A stretch of DNA of 64,000 nucleotides from Tenacibaculum discolor (GTDB lineage: Bacteria; Bacteroidota; Bacteroidia; Flavobacteriales; Flavobacteriaceae), in NCBI RefSeq assembly GCF_003664185.1, contig NZ_RCCS01000006.1, positions 1 to 64,000 on the forward strand, given 5' to 3'. A program made the translations under genes and the position numbers. Numbering within the stretch: the first letter of the stretch is position 1; each line of letters opens with the position of its first letter. The notes under the pieces are model-generated. The model did no database searches, was not told the DNA's origin, and worked only from the letters and a program-made list of their open reading frames with translations. This document shows positions 52,431-60,149 of this stretch, piece after piece.

Positions 52431-55253
52431 ATGAAATTAAAATTACTATTCATATTTTTATTATTTAGTTATTTAGGTTTAGCAAAGTCTCTAAACAAAG
52501 AAAAAAGTATTTCGTTTTTTGATTTTAAGCCTACTAACACTACAAAAGCAAATAAAGCACCAAAATTTTTAAAACATGATTATTTATATGAAAGTATAAG
52601 TACAAAAATAAGAACCTATTTTGTGCCTCCAGCAGCTGATTTTACAATTTCTGGAGGATATTGTATAGGTAACGTAGTTACTCTTACAGACAATTCTTCG
52701 TCTCCTAATGGAGCTATTGTAAGTTGGGAATGGGATTTTGGCGATGGTACAACTTCTACCGAACAAAACCCAACTCATAGTTACGCTGACTTAGGTAACT
52801 TTACAATATCATTAAAAGTAACTGATGTCATTGGAGAAACAAATTCTATAACAAAATCCTTTAATGTACAATCACCAAAAGCTAGGTTTGTTGCTAACCC
52901 TACAAGAGGGCAAGCAACACCACATACTGTATTCTTTACAGATCAATCAACGTTGCCAGATTTATGGTTTTGGGAATTTGGTAATGGAAATACTTCAACA
53001 GCGCAAAACCCAATACATACATATACTGCTGCAGGAGATTATACGGTAAATCTTACAGTAAGAGATACCATAAATGGGTGTGTTGACAAAGCAACAAGTT
53101 TAATAAAAATAGTAATTCCAAAAGCACAATTTAGTGTAGATGATACTTTGGGTTGTGGACCTTTTACGGTAAACTTTAGAGATGAATCTACAATAGAAGG
53201 AAATGACACAGTGGGAGAATGGTTATGGAATTTTGGAGACGGCAATACTTCTACCGAACAAAATCCTACCCATACTTACGAATCAGTAGGAGTATATAAT
53301 GTAAGTTTAACTATAAAAACGGCTATAACAGGATTTACAAGAACAGAAACTAAAGCAAATTTAATACAAGTTATAGGTCTCACTCCTGATTTTTCTTCAG
53401 ACGTAACAACTGGCTGTACACCTTTAACAGTTAGTTTTACTGATAATACTGTTTTTTATGGTCCATCATCCGACTGGTTTTGGGATTTTGGAGATGGTAC
53501 TACGAGTAATGAAACAAATCCTAAACATACATATACAACAGTAGGTGTTTTTGATGTGAGTTTAACAGTTTCTGATATTGACGGATGTAGTAAAACAATT
53601 ATAAAAAAAGCATATATAAACACTACAGAAACTATAGCACCTATGGTCTTAATCCAGAATCTAACAGTACCGTTAGATGCTTCAGGAGTTGCAACGATAA
53701 TTGCTGCTGATATAGATAATGGCTCTTATGATAATTGCGAGGTAGCCTCCATGAGTTTAGATAAAACTTCTTTTAGTTGCTCAGAAGTTGGTGATAATAC
53801 GGTAACATTAACAGTAACAGACACAAGTGGTAATAGTAACACAGCTACGGCTATAGTAACCGTAGAAGATGTAATTCCTCCCACAACTATTTGTAAAGAC
53901 ATTACAATACAATTAGATGACACAGGGCAAGCAACAATTACAACTACAGATATTGATAACGGAAGCACAGATATTTGCGGAATAGCTTCCATGAGTTTAG
54001 ACAAAACAACTTTCAATTGTACCAATGTAGGAGTAAATAATGTAATCTTAACTGTTGAAGATACCAACGGAAATACCAATATATGTACGGCTAATGTAAT
54101 CGTAGAAGATATCACCCAACCTACGGTAATGTGCCAAGATATTACAATACAGTTAGATGCTTTAGGAATTGTAACTATTACAGCTATTGATATAGATAAT
54201 GGTAGTTCAGATGTTTGCGGAATAGCTTCAATGAGTTTAGATAAAACAACTTTTGATTGTAGTAGTGTAGGTATAAATACAGTAACCTTAACTGTTGAAG
54301 ATATCAACGGAAACACCAATAGTTGCGTAGCAACAGTAACCGTAGAAGATGTAACTCCACCCGAGGTAATTTGTCAAGATATCACAGTATCGTTAGACGC
54401 CTCAGGAAATGCAATAATAACTGCTGCTGATATTGATAATGGTAGTAACGATACTTGTGGAATAGCTTTAATGAGTTTGGATAAAACAACTTTTGATTGT
54501 AGTAGTGTAGGAATAAATACGGTAGCCTTAACTGTTGAAGATACCAACGGAAATACAAATATATGTAGAGCTAATATAACCGTAGAAGATATTACCCCAC
54601 CAATAATCATAACAAAAGATATTGTAGTTAGTTTAGATAGTAATGGAAATGCAATTATTAACCCTGAAGATATAGATGATGGATCTTATGATGCATCAGG
54701 AATAGCAAGTATGAGTTTAAGTCAAACAAGTTTTAACTGTCCGAATTTAACAGACTATATAGTTACCTTAACAGTTATTGACTCCAATGGTTTGTCGAGT
54801 TCTGAAGAAGCTGTTGTAACTTTTATATCAGATGATTTAGATAATGACTCGATAGCAGATGTATGTGATAATGATATAGATGGTGATGGAGTATTAAATA
54901 TAAATGATAATTGTCCAAGAATGTCAAATCCTGATCAAAAGGATTTGGATAATAATGGAATAGGTGATGTATGTGACTCATCAGAATTGTCAGTATATAA
55001 TGGGTTTTCTCCTAATGGTGATGGAGTAAATGATGTATTTGTGGTAGAAGGTTTACATAACTACCCAAACAATAAATTAGAAATCTATAATAGATGGGGA
55101 AACAGAGTTTATCATTCTTATAATTATCAAAACGATTGGAATGGTATAAGTAAAAACCAAGGAAAAAGATTACCTGCAGGGGTCTATTTTTATATGCTTA
55201 CAATAGAAGAAAATTCAAGAAACTTAAAAGGTTGGGTTTATATTATCTATTAA
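52431..55253 (+). CDS. PKD/HYR surface protein with type IX (type B) sorting domain
   Basis: 940 residues. Signal peptide (MKLKLLFIFLLFSYLGLA), four PKD domains with WDFGDGTTSTEQNPTHSY-like cores (about 65-400), five HYR-like repeats of about 75 residues with VSLDASGNAIITAADIDNGS-type starts (about 405-795), a short thrombospondin type 3 calcium-binding stretch (DNDIDGDGVLNINDNCPR), and a C-terminal gliding-associated domain (SPNGDGVNDVF, NRWGNRVY, PAGVYFYML). It should be secreted by the type IX system and held at the surface, probably as an adhesin. It is divergent from the hybrid kinase gene, whose predicted operator lies in the shared gap. Confidence 0.93.
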   Translation: MKLKLLFIFLLFSYLGLAKSLNKEKSISFFDFKPTNTTKANKAPKFLKHDYLYESISTKIRTYFVPPAADFTISGGYCIGNVVTLTDNSSSPNGAIVSWEWDFGDGTTSTEQNPTHSYADLGNFTISLKVTDVIGETNSITKSFNVQSPKARFVANPTRGQATPHTVFFTDQSTLPDLWFWEFGNGNTSTAQNPIHTYTAAGDYTVNLTVRDTINGCVDKATSLIKIVIPKAQFSVDDTLGCGPFTVNFRDESTIEGNDTVGEWLWNFGDGNTSTEQNPTHTYESVGVYNVSLTIKTAITGFTRTETKANLIQVIGLTPDFSSDVTTGCTPLTVSFTDNTVFYGPSSDWFWDFGDGTTSNETNPKHTYTTVGVFDVSLTVSDIDGCSKTIIKKAYINTTETIAPMVLIQNLTVPLDASGVATIIAADIDNGSYDNCEVASMSLDKTSFSCSEVGDNTVTLTVTDTSGNSNTATAIVTVEDVIPPTTICKDITIQLDDTGQATITTTDIDNGSTDICGIASMSLDKTTFNCTNVGVNNVILTVEDTNGNTNICTANVIVEDITQPTVMCQDITIQLDALGIVTITAIDIDNGSSDVCGIASMSLDKTTFDCSSVGINTVTLTVEDINGNTNSCVATVTVEDVTPPEVICQDITVSLDASGNAIITAADIDNGSNDTCGIALMSLDKTTFDCSSVGINTVALTVEDTNGNTNICRANITVEDITPPIIITKDIVVSLDSNGNAIINPEDIDDGSYDASGIASMSLSQTSFNCPNLTDYIVTLTVIDSNGLSSSEEAVVTFISDDLDNDSIADVCDNDIDGDGVLNINDNCPRMSNPDQKDLDNNGIGDVCDSSELSVYNGFSPNGDGVNDVFVVEGLHNYPNNKLEIYNRWGNRVYHSYNYQNDWNGISKNQGKRLPAGVYFYMLTIEENSRNLKGWVYIIY

Positions 55254-55288
55254 TTATCATAAAGTAGTTAGAAAATAACTAGTGAAAC

Positions 55289-55320
55289 AAAAAACACCTT
55301 ATTTAAATAAGGTGTTTTTT
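55289..55320 (+). terminator. Terminator after the PKD adhesin gene
   Basis: A perfect 32-base palindrome: AACACCTTATTT and AAATAAGGTGTT arms with A and T runs outside. It lies 35 bases past the stop codon. Confidence 0.88.
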
Positions 55321-55335
55321 AGTTATATAACCTAT

Positions 55336-55372
55336 TTGATATAATGGTGAGTATGGTTGACACAATATTGAT
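55336..55372 (+). promoter_or_regulatory. Two-half-site element upstream of the aerolysin-like gene
   Basis: TTGATATAATG begins at 55336 and TTGACACAATATTGA at 55357, 21 bp apart, with GTGAGTAT between. It is the partner of the element at 52271. The second half-site is again 35 bases from the end of a TTTG (55392), which supports a shared activator. Confidence 0.65.
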
Positions 55373-55384
55373 TATGATATTGTT

Positions 55385-55392
55385 AATATTTG
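55385..55392 (+). promoter_or_regulatory. -7-like box of the aerolysin-like gene
   Basis: AATATTTG, one mismatch from TAnnTTTG, at the same place relative to the two-half-site element as the adhesin box. Predicts a leader of about 80 bases. Confidence 0.4.
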
Positions 55393-55477
55393 TAAAATAA
55401 GGTTTTATCAATTTCTTTTTGGTAACTCCTAGTATAAAATTTAATCAATTAACACATAACTTAAAAATAGAAAAAAA

Positions 55478-56317
55478 ATGAGATTTAAAAATGTATTAAC
55501 AGGAGCAAACATTAGAGTAGGGTTTTATAAAACTACAGATGGAAAACCATATTTAGGTACAATCCCAGGAATGGAGATTGATATAAATGAGGGAAATATA
55601 GGAGAGCTTAGAGATGATTCTTATCCAACGGTTAAAGTTAGGGTTTGGAAAAAAGAAGGAATAGGACTTCCAGTAATTATAGAACCAGGTATTATTTATG
55701 ATATGTCTGATGATTTTTATGTGAACTGGAGCAGTGATAAAGGGCACTTTTTACAAAAGGCTGAATTAAAACCAACAGGAGAAAAAATAGAAGAAGAGAA
55801 TGTGAGAGTATATTACTTTTTTGATTTAAGAAATTTTAATGAAACTGTAAAAAGGACTATTAAAACAACATTTCAAACAGCTTTTTCACAATCGTCTTCT
55901 TTTTCAAAATCACATAGCGAAAGCTCTGAATTTAGCATCAATGGAAAAATTGGAGGCTGGATTGGAGGAAAAGATGATCCAGCAGGAGGAAGTGCTGAAG
56001 TTTCTGCAGGATTTAAGTCAAAAATAGAGGACTCATTTACTCAGAAGTATGAAAACTCAATAACTAGAATTTGGAGCCAGTCTATAGAAGATGAATACAC
56101 TCTAAAACCAGGAAAGATTTATGCACTAACTAGTGTTTGGAACATTAAATATGCAACAGGAGTAATAGAATATTTCAATGAAAAAACAAGCTATAAAATT
56201 CTTGATTCTTCTGAAAGTAAATTAACAGAGCCAGTAGCATACGATAATGTATCTCAAATGGATGATAAAACAAGAAAAATGTATGAAGAGCAATTAAAAC
56301 TTAATACCGTTTTATAA
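55478..56317 (+). CDS. Putative aerolysin-like beta-pore-forming protein
   Basis: 279 residues, no signal peptide or lipobox. The middle (about 127-215) has the alternating Ser/Thr pattern of aerolysin/ETX-MTX2 stems: FQTAFSQSSSFSKSHSESS, a glycine-rich hairpin (GKIGGWIGG, GGSAEVSAGFKSKI) and SFTQKYENSITRIWSQSI. The ends of the protein show no known domain. This pattern suggests a beta-barrel pore former, but no database match could be checked and a structural or adhesive role is possible. The upstream element shared with the adhesin gene implies joint control. It is probably a single-gene unit, ended by the hairpin at 56350. Confidence 0.5.
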   Translation: MRFKNVLTGANIRVGFYKTTDGKPYLGTIPGMEIDINEGNIGELRDDSYPTVKVRVWKKEGIGLPVIIEPGIIYDMSDDFYVNWSSDKGHFLQKAELKPTGEKIEEENVRVYYFFDLRNFNETVKRTIKTTFQTAFSQSSSFSKSHSESSEFSINGKIGGWIGGKDDPAGGSAEVSAGFKSKIEDSFTQKYENSITRIWSQSIEDEYTLKPGKIYALTSVWNIKYATGVIEYFNEKTSYKILDSSESKLTEPVAYDNVSQMDDKTRKMYEEQLKLNTVL

Positions 56318-56349
56318 TAATGCAGTATGTATTTAAATAATAGAGTAAT

Positions 56350-56380
56350 AAAAAAGGGAGCTAATTAGCTCCCTTTTTTT
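56350..56380. terminator. Terminator between the aerolysin-like gene and rsmD
   Basis: GGGAGCTAATTAGCTCCC (56356-56373) with six A before and seven T after, a perfect palindrome identical to the one at 50054. It can serve both convergent genes. Confidence 0.88.
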
Positions 56381-56390
56381 ATAGAATATT

Positions 56391-56948
56391 TTATTCTTCT
56401 TCGTCATTCTCAACGATTTCAAAAAAGCTAAAAACATTACCTCCGTAACGTTTTTCATAGCTATAAAAAGGGTGTTGAGATAAGTCTGTATGTTTAGAGT
56501 GTTCAATAATTAAAAGACCATCTTCATTTAATAAACCGCGATCAAAAATAATATCAGCAATTTTTAAAAACTGACATTCTTCAAAGTCATAAGGAGGATC
56601 AGCAAAAATAACATCTGTTTTAAGAGGTGTTTTCTCTAAAAACTTATATACGTCACTTTTATAGCTATTGATTTCCATGCCTAAATCTTTAGCTGTTTGA
56701 TTAATGAATTTTATGCAAGCATAATGAGCATCAACAGCATAAATATTTTGTGTTCCTCTTGAGGCAAATTCGTAACTAATATTTCCAGTTCCAGAAAATA
56801 AATCTAATACTGAAATGTTTTCAAAGTAATAGAAGTTATTTAAAATATTAAATAAAGACTCCTTTGCCATATCAGTTGTAGGACGTACAGGTAAGTTTTT
56901 AGGAGCTGTAATTCTTTTACTTTTATATTTTCCAGAAATAATTCGCAT
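56391..56948 (-). CDS. rsmD: 16S rRNA (guanine966-N2)-methyltransferase
   Basis: 185 residues. The start MRIISGKYKSKRITAP and VRPTTDMAKESLFNIL are typical of RsmD. The SAM-binding motif is VLDLFSGTGNISYEFASRG (about 47-65) and the catalytic motif DPPY is at 117-120. It methylates G966 of 16S rRNA in the 30S subunit. Its ATG overlaps the DUF3822 gene stop by one base (TAATG), and these two are commonly paired in Bacteroidota. Confidence 0.94.
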   Translation of the reverse strand: MRIISGKYKSKRITAPKNLPVRPTTDMAKESLFNILNNFYYFENISVLDLFSGTGNISYEFASRGTQNIYAVDAHYACIKFINQTAKDLGMEINSYKSDVYKFLEKTPLKTDVIFADPPYDFEECQFLKIADIIFDRGLLNEDGLLIIEHSKHTDLSQHPFYSYEKRYGGNVFSFFEIVENDEEE

Positions 56949-57775
56949 TAGGCTATAAGTATAAAATTAGAATGGTTCGAAAAGTCTTCACTATCTGCAA
57001 AAAAGCTATTTACAGGATTCATAAAATGAATATTTCGAACGTATGTGTAAGTGATAGAGTATATATCTGATTCTTTTTCAATATCACCAATAAAAGTTAA
57101 CTGAAAGGAGTTTGGATCCATTTGTAACTGTTCAGCAGTAAAAAGAATGTAATAGATGAAATCTTCTTTTGTATTGTAAGAAAATGAGTTGTAAAACAAT
57201 AGTTTACCTTCTTTGCAAACGATAATATCTAAATGAGAAGAAGAAACATGCACAAAGAATTGTTCTTCAGAGTCGTTTTCAGAATAAGTAAGTAGTTTGT
57301 CAATTAAAACTGTTGAATGGTGTTTATACTCAAACTCACCAAAGTTTTGAAAAAGATAATTGTTAATGTTTACATAAGGTATATAAACCGTATTAGCAGC
57401 TATAACATTATGTAAATCATAAGTAATAAAGTCTGTTTTTAACGTTTTTACATCATACTTTAAATAAGGGGCTAAGTTATTTCTATCAAAAAGCTTGTTG
57501 GGAACCAATGTGGCCAAATTATTTTGATGAATAGCAAAAACAGATATAAAATCTTGTTGTAAGTCTTTGTCTGTGTCAAAAACACGGATTATTTCCTCTA
57601 ATAAGAGTTCAGGAGAAGGAGTAGCGCTAGAGAAGGTATACTCAGTAAAAAGAAGAGGTTCTTTAGTTTCTGAGTTTGAAATACAAAAAGAAAATCCATC
57701 CAAACTAAATTGGATGGATAGACTTTTATGCTGCGCAAAAGCGCTATTTTTTTTACTCTTTTTTTGCAATTGCAT
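56948..57775 (-). CDS. DUF3822 family protein
   Basis: 275 residues from the ATG at 57775; a longer reading to 57808 would overlap the upstream gene by 56 bases. The pattern (KSLSIQFSLDGFSFCISN, later HVSSSHLDIIVCKEGKLLFYNSFSY and LTFIGDI) fits DUF3822, an actin/ASKHA-like fold of unknown function found next to rsmD. The gene overlaps the previous membrane protein gene by 23 bases and its stop overlaps rsmD, so the three should be one operon. No catalytic residue can be named. Confidence 0.85.
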   Translation of the reverse strand: MQLQKKSKKNSAFAQHKSLSIQFSLDGFSFCISNSETKEPLLFTEYTFSSATPSPELLLEEIIRVFDTDKDLQQDFISVFAIHQNNLATLVPNKLFDRNNLAPYLKYDVKTLKTDFITYDLHNVIAANTVYIPYVNINNYLFQNFGEFEYKHHSTVLIDKLLTYSENDSEEQFFVHVSSSHLDIIVCKEGKLLFYNSFSYNTKEDFIYYILFTAEQLQMDPNSFQLTFIGDIEKESDIYSITYTYVRNIHFMNPVNSFFADSEDFSNHSNFILIA

Positions 57776-58487
57776 CACCTTTATCGTAATAAGGAGGCCA
57801 GTTACCACCTACAGTTACTTCAGTTAAAGAACCAACAGAAACAAATTCACCTTTAATTTGGTCTGTTTCAATAGCTTCTAATTCTTGTTTTATTAAAGAA
57901 GGATTCATTCCTGTTAAAATAGGCTTCTTAGAAACTTTAGCTTCAAAAACAGGAACTTCTAAACCAGCAACTTTTTCAACTCTACCAGTAGCTAATTCAA
58001 ATTGCTCTTTAGTACCAGGTACCTCAAACATGGTAGAATACTCTTTACCTTCGAAATATTTTAAAACAGGCTCATACCCAACTGTATCAATAACTTTAAC
58101 AGATATGTCTTTAGTAATACCTCCACCTAATTCAATTGTTTTTTCAACGTTTTTAGTTTCAGTAATAGCTAATTGACCATTTTTAATAAAGGTAAGTAAA
58201 GTGTCTTTATTATCAGTATATGTTCCGTAAACTTCTTTATATTTTACTTCAGCGTCTCGAATCAACTTTAAATTCTTAATAACCTTAGCATAACGTACTC
58301 TCTTGTCTTTGTTAAAATTGATAGGCTCCATAACACCATTATAAATTTTATATACTAAAAAGACAGTTGCTCCTAATAATAATAAAGAGACTAACCATCT
58401 CATTTTTAGAGGAACAAACTTAACAACAAGTAATGCTAAAAGAACTGCAACTACAACAGCTGCTAAAATCATTAATAATAAACTCAT
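57753..58487 (-). CDS. Membrane-anchored protein of unknown function
   Basis: 244 residues. Two N-terminal helices (about 3-24 and 29-48) are followed by a region that starts YAKVIKNLKLIRDAEVKYKEVYGTYTDNKDTLLTFIKNG, similar to the helix and early region of type IV pilin-like or secretin-associated proteins, though no prepilin cleavage site is seen. The rest is beta-rich. It is probably anchored in the inner membrane with the soluble part in the periplasm. It heads the operon with DUF3822 and rsmD. No family name is known to me. Confidence 0.7.
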   Translation of the reverse strand: MSLLLMILAAVVVAVLLALLVVKFVPLKMRWLVSLLLLGATVFLVYKIYNGVMEPINFNKDKRVRYAKVIKNLKLIRDAEVKYKEVYGTYTDNKDTLLTFIKNGQLAITETKNVEKTIELGGGITKDISVKVIDTVGYEPVLKYFEGKEYSTMFEVPGTKEQFELATGRVEKVAGLEVPVFEAKVSKKPILTGMNPSLIKQELEAIETDQIKGEFVSVGSLTEVTVGGNWPPYYDKGDAIAKKE

Positions 58488-58515
58488 TTTTTTAATTTTT
58501 AATGTATGATATTCG

Positions 58516-58523
58516 CAAATCTA
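58516..58523 (-). promoter_or_regulatory. -7 box for the membrane protein-DUF3822-rsmD operon
   Basis: TAGATTTG on the minus strand, 28 bases before the ATG at 58487. Confidence 0.5.
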
Positions 58524-58567
58524 CAATTTTTTTTCAATGATGAAAATAATTAATTTATAAATAGACT

Positions 58568-58575
58568 TATCTTTG
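58568..58575 (+). promoter_or_regulatory. -7 box for the RecD-like helicase gene
   Basis: TATCTTTG, 15 bases before the ATG at 58591. It is divergent from the box at 58516. Confidence 0.5.
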
Positions 58576-58590
58576 AATATTATTTGAAAT

Positions 58591-60018
58591 ATGATACAAA
58601 CTGCTTCGAAATTTTATAAAGAAATACTACAAAAGTTCCCATATACACCTACAGAAAAGCAAAATGAGTTATTAGATGTCTTAACAGACTTTATTTTTTC
58701 GGATGATAATCGTGCTTTATTTTTGTTAAAAGGGTATGCAGGAACAGGTAAAACTACCATTATAAGTACCGTGGTTCACAATTTATGGAAGATAGGACAA
58801 AAAGCAGTTTTACTAGCACCTACAGGGCGTGCAGCAAAAGTAATTTCAGGATATTCTAACCGACAAGCATTTACCATTCATAAAAAAATATACTTTCCTA
58901 AAAAACAAAGTAGTGGAGCTGTGAATTTTGTAATGCAACCCAATAAGCATACCGATACCCTTTTCATTGTAGATGAGGCTTCTATGATTTCTGATGAAAA
59001 ACAGAACGCTAAACTATTTGAAAATGGTTCTTTATTGGATGATTTAATCTCGTATGTATACTCAGGAAAAAATTGTAAAATTATTTTTATTGGAGATACT
59101 GCGCAGTTACCACCTGTAAAATTGACGATGAGTCCAGCTTTGGAAGCCGATAAGTTATCTTTTGAGTTTAACAAAGAAGTTACAGAAATTGAATTAGATG
59201 AAGTGGTTCGACAAGAAGAAGGTTCTGGAATTTTGGCTAATGCAACAGACTTACGCTTATTAATTCAGAACGATTCAACACATTTTCAATTTGATGTAAA
59301 TTATCCTGATATTATTCGATTACAAGACGGATATGATATTCAAGATGCTATAACAACAGCCTACGATGGTGAAATAGGTGTGGAAGACACCGCAATAATT
59401 GTGCGTTCAAATAAACGAGCAAATCAGTACAATCAACAGATAAGAACTAAAATTCGTGGACAAGAAAACGAGATTTCTACGGGAGATTATGTGATGGTGG
59501 TAAAAAATAACTACTACTGGTTAAAAGACTCTTCTTCAGCAGGATTTATTGCTAATGGTGATATTTGTGAAGTAATGCGTATTAATGCAATTAAAGAATT
59601 ATACGGGTTTAAGTTTGCCGAGGTGGAAGTTCGTATGATTGATTATCCAGATATGAAACCTTTTGAAACGGTATTGTTGTTAGATACTCTTACAAGTGAA
59701 AGCCCATCATTAACGTATGAAGAATCAAACCGTTTGTATGAAGCTGTAAAGGAAGATTTTGCGCATGAAAAATCCAAATACAAGCAATTTATGGGAGTGA
59801 AGAAAAATAAGTATTTCAATGCGCTTCAAGTGAAATTTTCATACGCGATGACTTGTCATAAATCACAAGGGGGACAATGGAAAACAGTTTTTATAGAGCA
59901 GCCATACTTACCAGATGGAGCTTCAGTAGAATATTTACGATGGTTATACACAGCTGTTACTCGTGCCCAAGAAAAATTATACTTAATAGGTTTTAAAGAT
60001 GAGTATTTTTTAGATTAG
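58591..60018 (+). CDS. RecD-like / Pif1-related DNA helicase (AAA ATPase)
   Basis: 475 residues. Superfamily 1 helicase: Walker A GYAGTGKTT (48-56), APTGRAAKV, VDEASMIS (Walker B), GDTAQLPPV, and in the last third TCHKSQGGQW and the UvrD_C_2 motif LYTAVTRAQEKLYLIG. It is much shorter than RecD of the RecBCD complex and lacks the N-terminal RecD domains, so it is a stand-alone RecD2/Pif1-like enzyme, acting 5' to 3' on DNA, probably in replication or repair. Single gene with its own promoter; no recB or recC nearby. Confidence 0.88.
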   Translation: MIQTASKFYKEILQKFPYTPTEKQNELLDVLTDFIFSDDNRALFLLKGYAGTGKTTIISTVVHNLWKIGQKAVLLAPTGRAAKVISGYSNRQAFTIHKKIYFPKKQSSGAVNFVMQPNKHTDTLFIVDEASMISDEKQNAKLFENGSLLDDLISYVYSGKNCKIIFIGDTAQLPPVKLTMSPALEADKLSFEFNKEVTEIELDEVVRQEEGSGILANATDLRLLIQNDSTHFQFDVNYPDIIRLQDGYDIQDAITTAYDGEIGVEDTAIIVRSNKRANQYNQQIRTKIRGQENEISTGDYVMVVKNNYYWLKDSSSAGFIANGDICEVMRINAIKELYGFKFAEVEVRMIDYPDMKPFETVLLLDTLTSESPSLTYEESNRLYEAVKEDFAHEKSKYKQFMGVKKNKYFNALQVKFSYAMTCHKSQGGQWKTVFIEQPYLPDGASVEYLRWLYTAVTRAQEKLYLIGFKDEYFLD

Positions 60019-60040
60019 GAATATACCTGTGTTCTTTTTC

Positions 60041-60068
60041 TCTGGAGAAATAAGTGTTGTTCTCCAGA
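60041..60068. other. Hairpin between the RecD-like and PIG-L genes
   Basis: TCTGGAGAA (60041-60049) pairs fully with TTCTCCAGA (60060-60068), loop of 10. There is no T-run after it on either strand, so it is a poor intrinsic terminator; it might still end transcripts or block decay. Confidence 0.45.
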
Positions 60069-60119
60069 ATGGAAATGTTAGCATTTTGTTAATGTACTTC
60101 ATACTTTAGTTAAAAAAGC

Positions 60120-60127
60120 TACATTTG
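60120..60127 (+). promoter_or_regulatory. -7 box for the PIG-L gene
   Basis: TACATTTG, 22 bases before the ATG at 60150. Confidence 0.5.
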
Positions 60128-60149
60128 TGTATTACTCAAACTATTAAAA

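Noticed and set aside
53726..54610. Minus-strand frames opposite the HYR repeats of the PKD adhesin
   Set aside because: They are periodic shadows of the repeats on the other strand.
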